This document shows, one piece after another, positions 56,242-64,000 of a DNA stretch of 64,000 bases. Position 1 is the first letter of the stretch, and each line of letters begins with the position of its first letter. Under the pieces are notes generated by a model that saw nothing but the letters and a program-made list of their open reading frames with translations, had not been told where the DNA came from and made no database searches. Position numbers and translations under genes: made by a program. Origin of the DNA: Arcobacter sp. (GTDB lineage: Bacteria; Campylobacterota; Campylobacteria; Campylobacterales; Sulfurimonadaceae); NCBI GenBank assembly GCA_024637195.1, contig JAGXFN010000003.1:1-64000 (forward strand), read 5' to 3'.

Positions 56242-56754
56242 GTGAATATCTTAGGTATTGATCCGGGTACGCGAAATCTCGGGTATGCGATAATTTCTCT
56301 GGAGGGACAAAGTATGAAACTCATAGAAGCAGGTCTGATCAAGATGAAACCCGAGGAGCTGCAGTTTCAGATTCCGCAGATGGTCGAGGGGTTTGATCAG
56401 ATTTTCAAAGCCCACCAGATAGACGAAGTGGCCATGGAAGATATCTTTTATGCCCACAATCCCAAGACAACGATCAAACTCGCGCAGTTCCGCGGTGCGA
56501 TGATGCTGAAAATTCTCCAGGAGTTCGGGCAATTTAGCGAGTACACTGCCCTGCAGGTGAAAAAGTCCGTCACAGGAAAAGGAAAGGCGCAAAAAGAGCA
56601 GGTGGCCTTTATGGTGCAACGGCTTTTGGGAATCAAAAAAGAGATAAAACCCCTCGATATCACCGATGCTATAGCCGTTGCGATAACGCATGCCCAAAGA
56701 GTGAGGCTGGACAGAGGAAAAAAAACAAGCGTTTTAAAGAGCAGTTTAGGCTAA
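56242..56754 (+). CDS. ruvC: Holliday junction endonuclease RuvC
   Basis: The 170-residue protein begins at a GTG with AAGGAAG upstream and shows [15 protein letters not shown] (first Asp), [12 protein letters not shown] (Glu), and the late [13 protein letters not shown] (Asp) of the four-carboxylate site. It cuts four-way junctions with RuvAB. ruvC next to dnaA at the origin is a known arrangement in this phylum. Confidence 0.94.
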   Translation: MNILGIDPGTRNLGYAIISLEGQSMKLIEAGLIKMKPEELQFQIPQMVEGFDQIFKAHQIDEVAMEDIFYAHNPKTTIKLAQFRGAMMLKILQEFGQFSEYTALQVKKSVTGKGKAQKEQVAFMVQRLLGIKKEIKPLDITDAIAVAITHAQRVRLDRGKKTSVLKSSLG

Positions 56755-56784
56755 TTATTCCCATAAAATCAACATTTTATTAAG

Positions 56785-56819
56785 ATACTATTGATTTACT
56801 TATTTAGGATAGTATTTTT
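56785..56819 (+). terminator. terminator after ruvC
   Basis: ATACTAT (56785-56791) pairs with ATAGTAT (56809-56815) and is followed by a run of T. It lies about 30 bases after the ruvC stop. The stem is AT-only, so strength is uncertain. Confidence 0.45.
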
Positions 56820-56833
56820 AATAAGGAGTAATA

Positions 56834-57184
56834 ATGGAAGAGAAGATAAGCTTGGCCCTGCGATCGGCGGAAGAAAACTATCTTTATTATAAAAACTTAA
56901 ACTCTTCAGAGGGCAGCGTGAAGCCGGCTGACCACATTATTGCCTTACATTCTCTTTTTGAATCTTTTGTCCATTATGAATTTGCAGTTGCACACACGAC
57001 AGAGCTTATCTGTTCGCTTGATGAGGAGTCGGCTCTTTATGGTTCCTTGATAGAGCCGCATCTGCGTGTGCTCGACGATATCGAACTGATTGCAAGAGAG
57101 TATGCAAAGATGTATATCAAATACATCGCAAAAATTGCGCAGGGACTTGACAGCAGAAGCGCGGTTGAAAATCTATTTGCATAG
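56834..57184 (+). CDS. hypothetical helical protein
   Basis: The 116-residue protein is made of amphipathic helices (SLALRSAEENYLYYKNLNSSEG, DHIIALHSLFESFVHYEFAVAHTTELICSLDEES) with no signal or membrane segment. AAGGAG precedes the ATG. It sits between ruvC and thyX. I do not recognise a family; the alternation of Glu, Tyr and His is suggestive but not diagnostic of a metal site. Confidence 0.6.
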   Translation: MEEKISLALRSAEENYLYYKNLNSSEGSVKPADHIIALHSLFESFVHYEFAVAHTTELICSLDEESALYGSLIEPHLRVLDDIELIAREYAKMYIKYIAKIAQGLDSRSAVENLFA

Positions 57185-57238
57185 AAAAAATAATTTTAGA
57201 TTGGATACAATACCTCTACTTATTTAGCGGGGATATTT

Positions 57239-58591
57239 ATGCAAGTCGAATTTCTTTCGGTTGAAACGCCATCAGATGTGGCGGTATCAGCTGCACGTAC
57301 CTGTTATTTTCCAAACGGGATAGTGCCACCAGAAAAATCTACCGGATGGGCGCGCAAAAAAGATCTCCTTCAGGGAATCTTCAAAGGCGGTCACCACACC
57401 ACACTCCAGCATACCCATATCACAATGATGATCTCGGGTGTCAGCCGCCATCTGATCTGGCGAATGCTTCACGGCCACCCTTTTTACAACTCCGAACAGG
57501 TCTCCCAGCGCTACGCCAAGATGAAAAGTGACAGCTTCGTTTTTCCCCTGCAGGCACAGCAGAGCGAATGGGAAAGTTACTACAAGGAGCGCTTCAGCGA
57601 TTATGAAAGACTCAGCGAGCTTCTTTTTTCAGATGTCAACGCCGTTGTTCCGAAGTTCCGACGAAAGGACACCGCCAAAAAAGCGCAGGAGATGGCGCGC
57701 TATGTCTTGCCCGGCGGGATAAGCGCCTATCTCTACCACACGGTGAACATCATCACCTTGCTTCGCTATATCGCCGTAGCAAAGGTGATGCCCGAATCGC
57801 GCAATGAGGCCATGTCTTTTGCCGAGATAATTGCCAAAAATCTGATCGAACTCGACGAAGATCTGCGTCCCTTGGTCGAGCATGCACAAAATTCAGAACC
57901 AACCTTTCCCGAGTTTGACCTGCAGGCTCTTAAGACGAAGTTAAATATCACAAACGAGCAGGTGAAAGTCTATGATGTGATCGGTGACGCCGATTTCGAG
58001 GTCAACAACAACTATGCCGATGTCCTGCGTTTTTCTCAAATGCTCCCGGATGAGGGGGTCATGGGCGGTTTTTCCACCTATGTCAAGTTTTCTCTTTCTG
58101 CCGATGCTCAGAACCAGCGCCACAGAAAATCTCCCGGGATACGTCCGGCGCTGGAGTCTTTTTACAAGCGCTCCTACTACACACCGCCTATTATTGCCGC
58201 AAACGAAGAGGCATTGAAGATATACAAGGCTTCGGTTGAGGCCTCATACGACTTTTTCGAAGCCCAGCGTGAGAAGATCGGTTTCGGCGAGGCGGCGTAT
58301 GCCCTCACAAATGCCCATGAGATTGAGTTTGTCGAGCGGAACGATTTCACCTCCTTTCACCACAAGGCGCAGATGCGCCTTTGCTACAACGCGCAACAGG
58401 AGATTTATGATATGGTGTATGAACAGGCGCGACAGCTGCGAGAGATGAAGGTAAAGGGTGCTGAGAAGTTCTTGCCGCCGTGTACGGTGCGTGCAGAGAT
58501 GAACATCCATCCGATCTGCCCCGAAGGGGATCATTTCTGCGGCGTAAAAGTATGGAAACTCGATATAAAAGAGTACGAGAGGAAGATATGA
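57239..58591 (+). CDS. thyX: flavin-dependent thymidylate synthase, double-domain form
   Basis: The 450 residues are about twice the usual ThyX length. The first half has a ThyX-like segment SRHLIWRMLHGHPFYNSEQVSQRY (from Arg70), and the second half has QNQRHRKSPGIRP (from about residue 291) with MRLCYNAQQEIYDMVYEQARQLRE. ThyX makes dTMP from dUMP with FAD and methylenetetrahydrofolate. The canonical RHRxxSxNExSxR is not intact in either half: the first has the xSxxxSxRY part, the second the RHR part. The halves may share one site. It overlaps the next lipoprotein gene (ATGA). Confidence 0.82.
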   Translation: MQVEFLSVETPSDVAVSAARTCYFPNGIVPPEKSTGWARKKDLLQGIFKGGHHTTLQHTHITMMISGVSRHLIWRMLHGHPFYNSEQVSQRYAKMKSDSFVFPLQAQQSEWESYYKERFSDYERLSELLFSDVNAVVPKFRRKDTAKKAQEMARYVLPGGISAYLYHTVNIITLLRYIAVAKVMPESRNEAMSFAEIIAKNLIELDEDLRPLVEHAQNSEPTFPEFDLQALKTKLNITNEQVKVYDVIGDADFEVNNNYADVLRFSQMLPDEGVMGGFSTYVKFSLSADAQNQRHRKSPGIRPALESFYKRSYYTPPIIAANEEALKIYKASVEASYDFFEAQREKIGFGEAAYALTNAHEIEFVERNDFTSFHHKAQMRLCYNAQQEIYDMVYEQARQLREMKVKGAEKFLPPCTVRAEMNIHPICPEGDHFCGVKVWKLDIKEYERKI

Positions 58592-58824
58592 AAAAAGTTT
58601 TATTTTTAACTGCGACACTTCTATTTTTTAGTGCCTGCAGTACAAAGAGCGTAACGATAAACGGGCTTATCTGTCCCGAGGGCTTCTCAACGCACCAGGT
58701 CCAAAAAGATCTGACGCAGTGCCGCTATTATGACGAAAAGAAGGCAGCGGAGGCCTCAAAATCTCCTATGGAGCCTGCATGCAAAGAGTGTCTTGAAGAA
58801 AGAGGATACAAGCTCGAAGAATGA
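58588..58824 (+). CDS. small lipoprotein, first of a pair
   Basis: The ATG at 58588 overlaps the thyX stop (ATGA) and has GAGGAAG upstream; a longer frame from 58480 lies inside thyX. The 78-residue protein has a lipobox FSAC and four further Cys including CKECLEERG near the end. It overlaps its sister gene by four bases. Family not recognised. Confidence 0.72.
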   Translation: MKKVLFLTATLLFFSACSTKSVTINGLICPEGFSTHQVQKDLTQCRYYDEKKAAEASKSPMEPACKECLEERGYKLEE

Positions 58825-59042
58825 AATATTTTCTTGTGATCCCTTTTCTTTTACTGATAGGCTGCTCAGGCTTTAAAATCACCGGCAGGATGTGCGACAC
58901 CCTTCAGCCGGGCGAGAATATACCGGCTGAATGCCGGGCCTACTCCGAAGAGGAGGCAGAAAAGGCGAGCATATTGCCAACAGAGGATGCGACCGAGTGT
59001 CCCGGATGCAGCGAAGCCGAAAAGCTTGAGTTGCGCCGATAA
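58821..59042 (+). CDS. small lipoprotein, second of a pair
   Basis: The 73-residue protein has a lipobox LLIGCSG and the same Cys layout as its neighbour: a Cys after a short lead (MCDTLQPGE versus LICPEGFS), a middle CRAYSEEEAEKAS versus CRYYDEKKAAEAS, and a final CPGCSEAEK versus CKECLEERG. The two are clear sister proteins. They follow thyX and precede dgt. Role unknown; the Cys pairs could bind metal or form disulfides. Confidence 0.7.
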   Translation: MKYFLVIPFLLLIGCSGFKITGRMCDTLQPGENIPAECRAYSEEEAEKASILPTEDATECPGCSEAEKLELRR

Positions 59043-59113
59043 AAGAGACCTGAATATCTCTCTGCGCATTTGTCTGAAGTTCTCCCGAGCACTACTAATT
59101 ACAAGGAATCCCA

Positions 59114-60211
59114 ATGCAAGCCTATGAACGTTTTTTTGAAATATCGGATGATTTCAGGTCGCCCTATGCGAGAGACCGCGACCGTATTATCCATTCGGGG
59201 AGTTTTAGAAAGCTGGAGTACAAGACGCAGGTCTTTTTAAATCAGGAGGGCGATTTCTTCAGAACACGGCTCACCCACTCCATCGAGGTCTCTCAGATAG
59301 CCCGCTCCATCTCCTCTCATCTGGGACTGGATGAGTCCTTGGCAGAAGCGATTGCCCTGGCGCACGACCTCGGACATACTCCCTTTGGGCATGTCGGCGG
59401 AGAGGGTCTGGACCATCAGCTCAAAAAGGGAGGCTTTAATAACGGTTTCGAGCACAACTTTCAGTCCTTTAGGGTCTTGACTGCCCTGGAAAAACGCTAC
59501 AAGGGATTCAACGGACTTAACCTCACCTTTGCGACACTGGAGGGGATTTTAAAGCACTCCTATCCTTACAAAAAATCCTTTCTTCCCAAAGAGATAGACA
59601 AGTTGTTTGTTCTTGAGACCCATCCCTCTATAGAAGCAATGGTCGTAGACAGAGCTGACGAGATCGCCTACATGAGCCACGACATTGATGACGGCATCCA
59701 CTCGGGGCTGATCAGTTTTGACACCCTAAGAGAGAGTGAGCTAGTACAAGAAGTCCTGGAAAAAGTCTACGAAGAAGGGGTTTTGCAAGACGAAGACGAG
59801 ATGTTCAGGTACCGCTTCTCTTCGCACTTCATCAATCATCTGGTCTACTCACTTCTGGACTATTCCAGAGAAAGAGTCGACAACTCCAAAATATTAAGTG
59901 CGACGCTTCCGAGCTCTTCGCCCATTCCGATCGGTTTTGATCCGCTGCTTGAGACAAAGATCAAAAAGCTTAAAAAGATCCTTTTTAAAGAGCTCTACCA
60001 GCACAAAGAGATCGTGCGCAAGATGTATGCCGGCAAGAAGGCGGTGGAGGGTCTTTTTGAGGCGCTGATGGAGGAGCCGAAAATGCTTCCGAAGTATTAT
60101 GCCCTGCAACTGGAGGTACGCTCAAAACACCGCGTTATCGCCGACTATATTGCCAGTCTTTCTGATCGCGCCGCCATGCAGCTCTATAATGAGATTTTTG
60201 GGAAGATCTAG
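59114..60211 (+). CDS. dgt: deoxyguanosinetriphosphate triphosphohydrolase
   Basis: The 365-residue protein is an HD-domain dNTPase: YARDRDRIIHSGSFRKLEYKTQVF, RLTHSIEVSQIARSI, then LAHDLGHTPFGHVGGEGLDH and VDRADEIAYMSHDIDDG. It hydrolyses dGTP or other dNTPs to nucleoside and triphosphate, tuning pools together with ThyX upstream. CAAGGAATC precedes the ATG. Confidence 0.92.
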   Translation: MQAYERFFEISDDFRSPYARDRDRIIHSGSFRKLEYKTQVFLNQEGDFFRTRLTHSIEVSQIARSISSHLGLDESLAEAIALAHDLGHTPFGHVGGEGLDHQLKKGGFNNGFEHNFQSFRVLTALEKRYKGFNGLNLTFATLEGILKHSYPYKKSFLPKEIDKLFVLETHPSIEAMVVDRADEIAYMSHDIDDGIHSGLISFDTLRESELVQEVLEKVYEEGVLQDEDEMFRYRFSSHFINHLVYSLLDYSRERVDNSKILSATLPSSSPIPIGFDPLLETKIKKLKKILFKELYQHKEIVRKMYAGKKAVEGLFEALMEEPKMLPKYYALQLEVRSKHRVIADYIASLSDRAAMQLYNEIFGKI

Positions 60212-60218
60212 AATGAAG

Positions 60219-60248
60219 AGGTCACGAAGGCGTTAGCGTTCATGACCT
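60219..60248. terminator. hairpin between convergent dgt and flgE
   Basis: AGGTCACGAA (60219-60228) pairs with TTCATGACCT (60239-60248) with one mismatch. It lies between the two stops and could end both transcripts. Confidence 0.5.
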
Positions 60249-60253
60249 GGAGG

Positions 60254-62497
60254 TTAACGTTTTAAGCCGATAAGGGTCTCAAGAAGCGTATCTGAAGTCG
60301 TGATCGTCTTTCCGTTGGCCTGATAGCCGCGCTGGATAATGATCAGCTGTGTCAGTGAGCGTGAGAGGTCGACATTTGAGGCCTCGAGTGCCGCCGACTG
60401 GATAAACCCGCGTCCGGCAGATGCGGCTGTACCGAGGATAGGCTCACCTGAATTGGACGACTGCAGGTAAATGTTTCCTCCATCGGCAAGAAGACCTTCG
60501 TTGTTTGCAAACTTAGCCATCGTCATCTGCGCCAGTCCGAATGATCGGCCGTTTGAAAATGATCCGATAAGCGTACCGCTCTGGTCAATACGGATACCTA
60601 AAAGGTCTCCGCCGGTGAAGCCGTCTTGATTGATCCCAGAAGTTGAGGAGATAGAGTCAAAACTCGTCATGCCGTCAAATTGGCCCAACGTACCGAAGTT
60701 GAGATCAATGGTCTGAGTCGGATCGGATCCGTTATGGCCTATAAAATTGATGGAACTTGGATTTGGCTGGCTGGATATCGCACCAAACTCATCAAAAGAG
60801 ATGCTCCCGTACAGATCATTTCCCGGTGCCGTGTTTGGGGTGGAGTCGGAGATCTCGGCAGGTTCCGGGACAATAATACGCATACTCCAGGTACTTCCGT
60901 TGGCATCAGTAAGCTCTGTTTTTCTAAACTCCACGCGCAGAGTCCATTTTACGCCCAGTGAGTCGAAGACATCAATGCTGGTCGCATGCGAAGGCGCATT
61001 AAAGGCCTGTGAAGTTGATTTTGCCGTTGAATCGGCAGGAAGAATAGTGTTAAGGGACTCCATACTGTTGGTAAAAAAGATATTCTCAGTGGTATTGGCA
61101 TCCGTAAAAGCAGTAACCTTTAGGTTGATAGGAGGTGTGGAAACCCCTCCTTTTTGAGCATTGCTTACCTCGAGTTCGCCTTTATCGTTTACGATGACCT
61201 GTGTTGTTCCGTTTGCACCGGGAAGAGGAGCCAATCCAGTAACGGGATCAAAGCCTAATTGGTCAAGGGCAACTTGTCTCTCCATCGCTTCACGCAACTC
61301 AGCTAAGGTGGTAAACTGTTTTACTATGTCACCTTGAATCCCTGGCGGTACAAGTGCAGGAGGAACGATAACCTGATTGTCTCCGTATGCATCAAGTCTT
61401 GCAGTGGTGCTGCTATAGAGATATTTGTACGCATCCATATCAGTATTGGTGACATCGCCAGCTACATCTGAAAAACCACTCGGATCACCTGCTGCGGAAG
61501 CAACAAAGTTGATATTATGTGAGGCATTAGAATCAGAGTTATCGTTGGTAAGGGTTATAGTAGGCCCTGCAGCTATTGAGGCGGTGATACCTGTAATTGC
61601 CTTTTGCGCGTTGATCGCATTAACAAACAAAGTAGCGTTGTCATCCGCCGTAGCAAGAGGGTCTGTCTGCGTAGCGGTAACATTATGAACAGTACCGTCA
61701 TCAAGGGTAAAGTCAAGGTTCATTGTCGCGGCTGCACCTGCCACAGCTCCGGAGGTGACGGTTGATGCTTGAAAGCCTGCCCATATTCCCTGCCCGTCTT
61801 GCATATTGAAGGCCTGGCCTGACTCGTTTGTCAAAATGTTAAAGTTCCCCGAGGCGATAGGCACACCGTTGCTGTCCAATGCCGGTGATTCAGGAACGGT
61901 AGGCACACCGCTAGGAACGGCATAGGCTTTTGAGAAATTTTGAACGACAGGGCCTGCATTGAGATTTGCTTTGACTACGATCTCTTTTGTTGCATTAGCC
62001 GGCGTTGTCAATCCCGGAGAGATGACAAGATTGGTAATGGCAGAGGTAGGCTCAATCTTTCCAGTTTCCGGATCACGAAGGCGTCCTTGCGTGATAAATC
62101 CGTTGTTATCAACAAAGTTTCCGTTGGCGTCAAACTTGAAATCGCCTGAGCGGGTATATTTATAGGTGCTTCCATTATCTGAACTGACAATGAAAAACCC
62201 GTCTCCCTGAATGGCAAGATCGGTGTTTTTGTCCGTGTTCTGGATAGAGCCCTGCGTGTGGATTCGCGTAACCGAGGCAACCGAAGCACCCAAACCTATT
62301 TGAACGGCATTTTTACCGCCAAGCTGCCCTTGAGGCGCAGTAGCGATCTGGTTTGTCTGGGCTAGTAGGTCAGAAAAGTTGGCACGAGAGTATTTAAACC
62401 CGATGGTGTTGACGTTGGCAATGTTGTTTGACTCGATATCCATTGCGATCTGGTGCGACTGGAGGCCGGACACACCGGAGAAAAGTGACTTAAGCAT
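60254..62497 (-). CDS. flgE: flagellar hook protein FlgE (long form)
   Basis: The 747-residue protein begins MLKSLFSGVSGLQSHQIAMDIESNNIANVNTIGFKYSRANF, the flagellar rod/hook N-terminal helix motif, and ends SNVDLSRSLTQLIIIQRGYQANGKTITTSDTLLETLIGL. The large middle is variable surface sequence, as in Campylobacter and Helicobacter hook proteins of 700-850 residues. A sigma-54 promoter lies upstream. It assembles into the extracellular hook. Confidence 0.93.
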   Translation of the reverse strand: MLKSLFSGVSGLQSHQIAMDIESNNIANVNTIGFKYSRANFSDLLAQTNQIATAPQGQLGGKNAVQIGLGASVASVTRIHTQGSIQNTDKNTDLAIQGDGFFIVSSDNGSTYKYTRSGDFKFDANGNFVDNNGFITQGRLRDPETGKIEPTSAITNLVISPGLTTPANATKEIVVKANLNAGPVVQNFSKAYAVPSGVPTVPESPALDSNGVPIASGNFNILTNESGQAFNMQDGQGIWAGFQASTVTSGAVAGAAATMNLDFTLDDGTVHNVTATQTDPLATADDNATLFVNAINAQKAITGITASIAAGPTITLTNDNSDSNASHNINFVASAAGDPSGFSDVAGDVTNTDMDAYKYLYSSTTARLDAYGDNQVIVPPALVPPGIQGDIVKQFTTLAELREAMERQVALDQLGFDPVTGLAPLPGANGTTQVIVNDKGELEVSNAQKGGVSTPPINLKVTAFTDANTTENIFFTNSMESLNTILPADSTAKSTSQAFNAPSHATSIDVFDSLGVKWTLRVEFRKTELTDANGSTWSMRIIVPEPAEISDSTPNTAPGNDLYGSISFDEFGAISSQPNPSSINFIGHNGSDPTQTIDLNFGTLGQFDGMTSFDSISSTSGINQDGFTGGDLLGIRIDQSGTLIGSFSNGRSFGLAQMTMAKFANNEGLLADGGNIYLQSSNSGEPILGTAASAGRGFIQSAALEASNVDLSRSLTQLIIIQRGYQANGKTITTSDTLLETLIGLKR

Positions 62498-62531
62498 AAT
62501 ATATCCTTTTTTGGATTAGTGATAATAAAAA

Positions 62532-62546
62532 GCAAAGAGTGTTCCA
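62532..62546 (-). promoter_or_regulatory. sigma-54 promoter of flgE
   Basis: On the minus strand TGGAACACTCTTTGC matches the -24/-12 pattern (GG-N10-GC, TTGC), with T before and after as expected. It lies 35 bases before the flgE start codon. In Campylobacterota, hook genes are transcribed with sigma-54. Confidence 0.75.
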
Positions 62547-62685
62547 ACTTTATGACATAAGCATAAAGAAAGTTGATATAAAAATATATAAGTTTTTTGA
62601 GTCTTAGTATATAAGAGGATAGAAAGCAGTGTAGGGGTAAGAGCATCACAAAAATGACAGGGCGTGCCATTTATGTGATGAAGTT

Positions 62686-63951
62686 TTACATCTGAAGCGC
62701 GTTTTTAAGCATCTCGTCACCGGTGGTAATGGTTTTTGAAGCAGCGTCATAGGAGCGCTGCATAATGATCAATTCGGTCAGGGCTGTATCCAGAGACACA
62801 TTCGAACTCTCAAGCATATAGGAGAGAACCTCCCCGTTGTTTTCGGCATAGAAGATAGGAACTCCGCTGTTTGCTGAGGCACGGAACTTGTTTCCGCTGA
62901 CAGCTTCAAGCCCTTGATCATTTTGAAAGTGGTAAATGGCAACTTTTCCAACGACGCTGGACTGTCCATTGGTAAACCTGGAGATGATCTCACCGCCTCT
63001 GTCAACGGCATACTCAAGAAGAGATCCTCTTACAACACCGTCCGCAGGCAGGCCTGCTGCAGTAAAGACTCTCTCGCTAGAGACAAGTCCGGTTGCGCCT
63101 GCTCCAAAGTTGACAGTAACCGGGGCGCCGTTGTTGTCGAGGGTACCCAGGGTGGAGCCAAGCATGGTGCCGATCTCATCAAAGGTGACTACGCCCGTTT
63201 GAGTATCATAAACAGTGGATCCGTCCGTTGTCTGTGTGGTAGCTACAACATCCCAGCTTGTTCCAAGCGCCGGCTGTACAGGACTCTTTGCAAAGGCCAA
63301 ACGCAGGGCATTTCGTTCGTTTTGGGGACTGATTACCTCGGAGGTGACGACATGAGAAGGCTCTTGGATACTCAAGTTTCCAAAAAAGTCGGCCTGAGTG
63401 CTCGCTTGTACAGGATAGGTGAGTTCGCTTGGGAAAACAAGGGCTTCTTGCGAAGCAGCGGCGCCAGGGTTGAGGTCGAGTGTTTTTACCACAGGGCTGA
63501 GGATTCCTGCATTGGTATTGTTTGCCAGGGTTCCTGTTACAAAATACCCTTCCGGGCTTACAAGACGCAGATTTGTCAGCGTGTCATTTATTTTCAACGC
63601 ATCGAAATTAAAGTTTCCTGCGCGGGTAAAGAAAGCTTCGTTATTGGGTCCCGAAAGCCCAAACCAGCCGTCCTCTCCGGATATAGCAAGATCAGTGCCG
63701 TTGCCAGAGTGCGAAAGACTGCCCTTGTTAAGATCCAGCGCCGTTGCATTGACCTGCACACCCAGTCCGAGCTGCATGGATGTGATGGCATTGCCGGAGG
63801 TGGAAACAGATTTCTCAAAGAGATTGGAAAACTCTGTTCTTGAGCCTTTGAAGCCGACGGTGTTGACGTTGGCGATGTTATTGGCCAAAACGTCAATGCC
63901 TGTCTGAAAGGACTGCAGACTGCTGACACCGGAATAGATAGACTGTATCAT
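62686..63951 (-). CDS. second FlgE-like flagellar hook/basal-body protein
   Basis: The 421-residue protein has the same ends as FlgE (QSIYSGVSSLQSFQTGIDVLANNIANVNTVGFKGSRTEF; LTELIIMQRSYDAASKTITTGDEML) but a much shorter middle. This fits FlgE2-type or a hook-basal body protein. A terminal rod or hook-cap role is possible. The flgE gene follows 188 bases later on the same strand with its own sigma-54 promoter. No sigma-54 site is seen in the 49 bases before this start. Confidence 0.85.
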   Translation of the reverse strand: MIQSIYSGVSSLQSFQTGIDVLANNIANVNTVGFKGSRTEFSNLFEKSVSTSGNAITSMQLGLGVQVNATALDLNKGSLSHSGNGTDLAISGEDGWFGLSGPNNEAFFTRAGNFNFDALKINDTLTNLRLVSPEGYFVTGTLANNTNAGILSPVVKTLDLNPGAAASQEALVFPSELTYPVQASTQADFFGNLSIQEPSHVVTSEVISPQNERNALRLAFAKSPVQPALGTSWDVVATTQTTDGSTVYDTQTGVVTFDEIGTMLGSTLGTLDNNGAPVTVNFGAGATGLVSSERVFTAAGLPADGVVRGSLLEYAVDRGGEIISRFTNGQSSVVGKVAIYHFQNDQGLEAVSGNKFRASANSGVPIFYAENNGEVLSYMLESSNVSLDTALTELIIMQRSYDAASKTITTGDEMLKNALQM

Positions 63952-64000
63952 TGGTAAATCTCTTTTATGGAGTCGAACGGCACATAAGAAGAGCCCAGTT

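Noticed and set aside
58480..58587. N-terminal extension of the first small lipoprotein
   Set aside because: It would overlap thyX by over 100 bases and would bury the signal peptide; the ATGA start at 58588 has a ribosome binding site.
62914..63843. Plus-strand open frame of 309 codons across the second hook gene
   Set aside because: Antisense shadow of a clear FlgE-like gene; composition (many Cys, Arg, Ser) is not protein-like and no ribosome binding site is present.

Overview
The window reads as one contiguous stretch of a Campylobacterota (epsilonproteobacterial) chromosome, probably from a free-living sulfur-oxidising relative of Sulfurimonas or Sulfuricurvum. The basis is the gene content: a DnaA with DHTAVSHTMKKI signature beside ruvC, a two-part origin with TTATTCACA-type DnaA boxes, long and short FlgE-type hook proteins, a human-type sulfide:quinone oxidoreductase with a Tat signal, and many short ATGA-type gene overlaps. 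The genus is an inference and was not tested against any database.

Layout. 1-100: a consensus sigma-70 promoter firing leftward out of the window, with a GC-rich start and a leader resembling those of rRNA operons. 300-12434: housekeeping genes (Bax1-like membrane protein, ThiD2, BioC-like methyltransferase, a complete ZnuABC zinc importer, secG, a NodB-type deacetylase, frr, pyrE, a Kef-type antiporter, pyrG, recJ). 12494-20376: accessory genes, including an SQR, an NTF2-fold protein, a 2OG-Fe(II) oxygenase, a host-attachment (baeRF-like) protein, small secreted proteins and a phosphate-type porin. 20483-21725: an arsenic operon arsI-arsR-arsC with a clear operator. 21804-26002: a lipoprotein and a second metal importer that has a permease and binding protein but no ATPase, next to an outer-membrane barrel. 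26021-34585: a Cu/Ag efflux cluster (YtkA-like, TolC-like, CusB, CusA) with a two-component system. 34738-35151: a Tat-exported superoxide reductase. 35366-44177: the phosphate region (pstS; phoU-phoB-phoR; MscS channel; pstCAB).

44182-50873 holds an envelope protein, a decayed DUF2202 copy beside an intact one, cca, queF and a degenerate GGDEF-EAL protein. 50951-56754 is the replication origin: gyrB, dnaN and dnaA run left and ruvC runs right, with DnaA boxes on both sides of dnaA. 56834-63951 carries a double-length thymidylate synthase X, two sister lipoproteins, dgt and two hook genes with a sigma-54 promoter.

How it fits together. Three 11-bp-period GTAACC repeats (before the OprP-like porin, between pstS and phoU, and before pstC) suggest one PhoB regulon inside the window. 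The ATPase-less metal permease probably borrows a ZnuC-type ATPase, perhaps the one 20 kb away. No CRISPR array, tRNA, complete insertion sequence or prophage was seen. The least explained sequence is 15540-15916.
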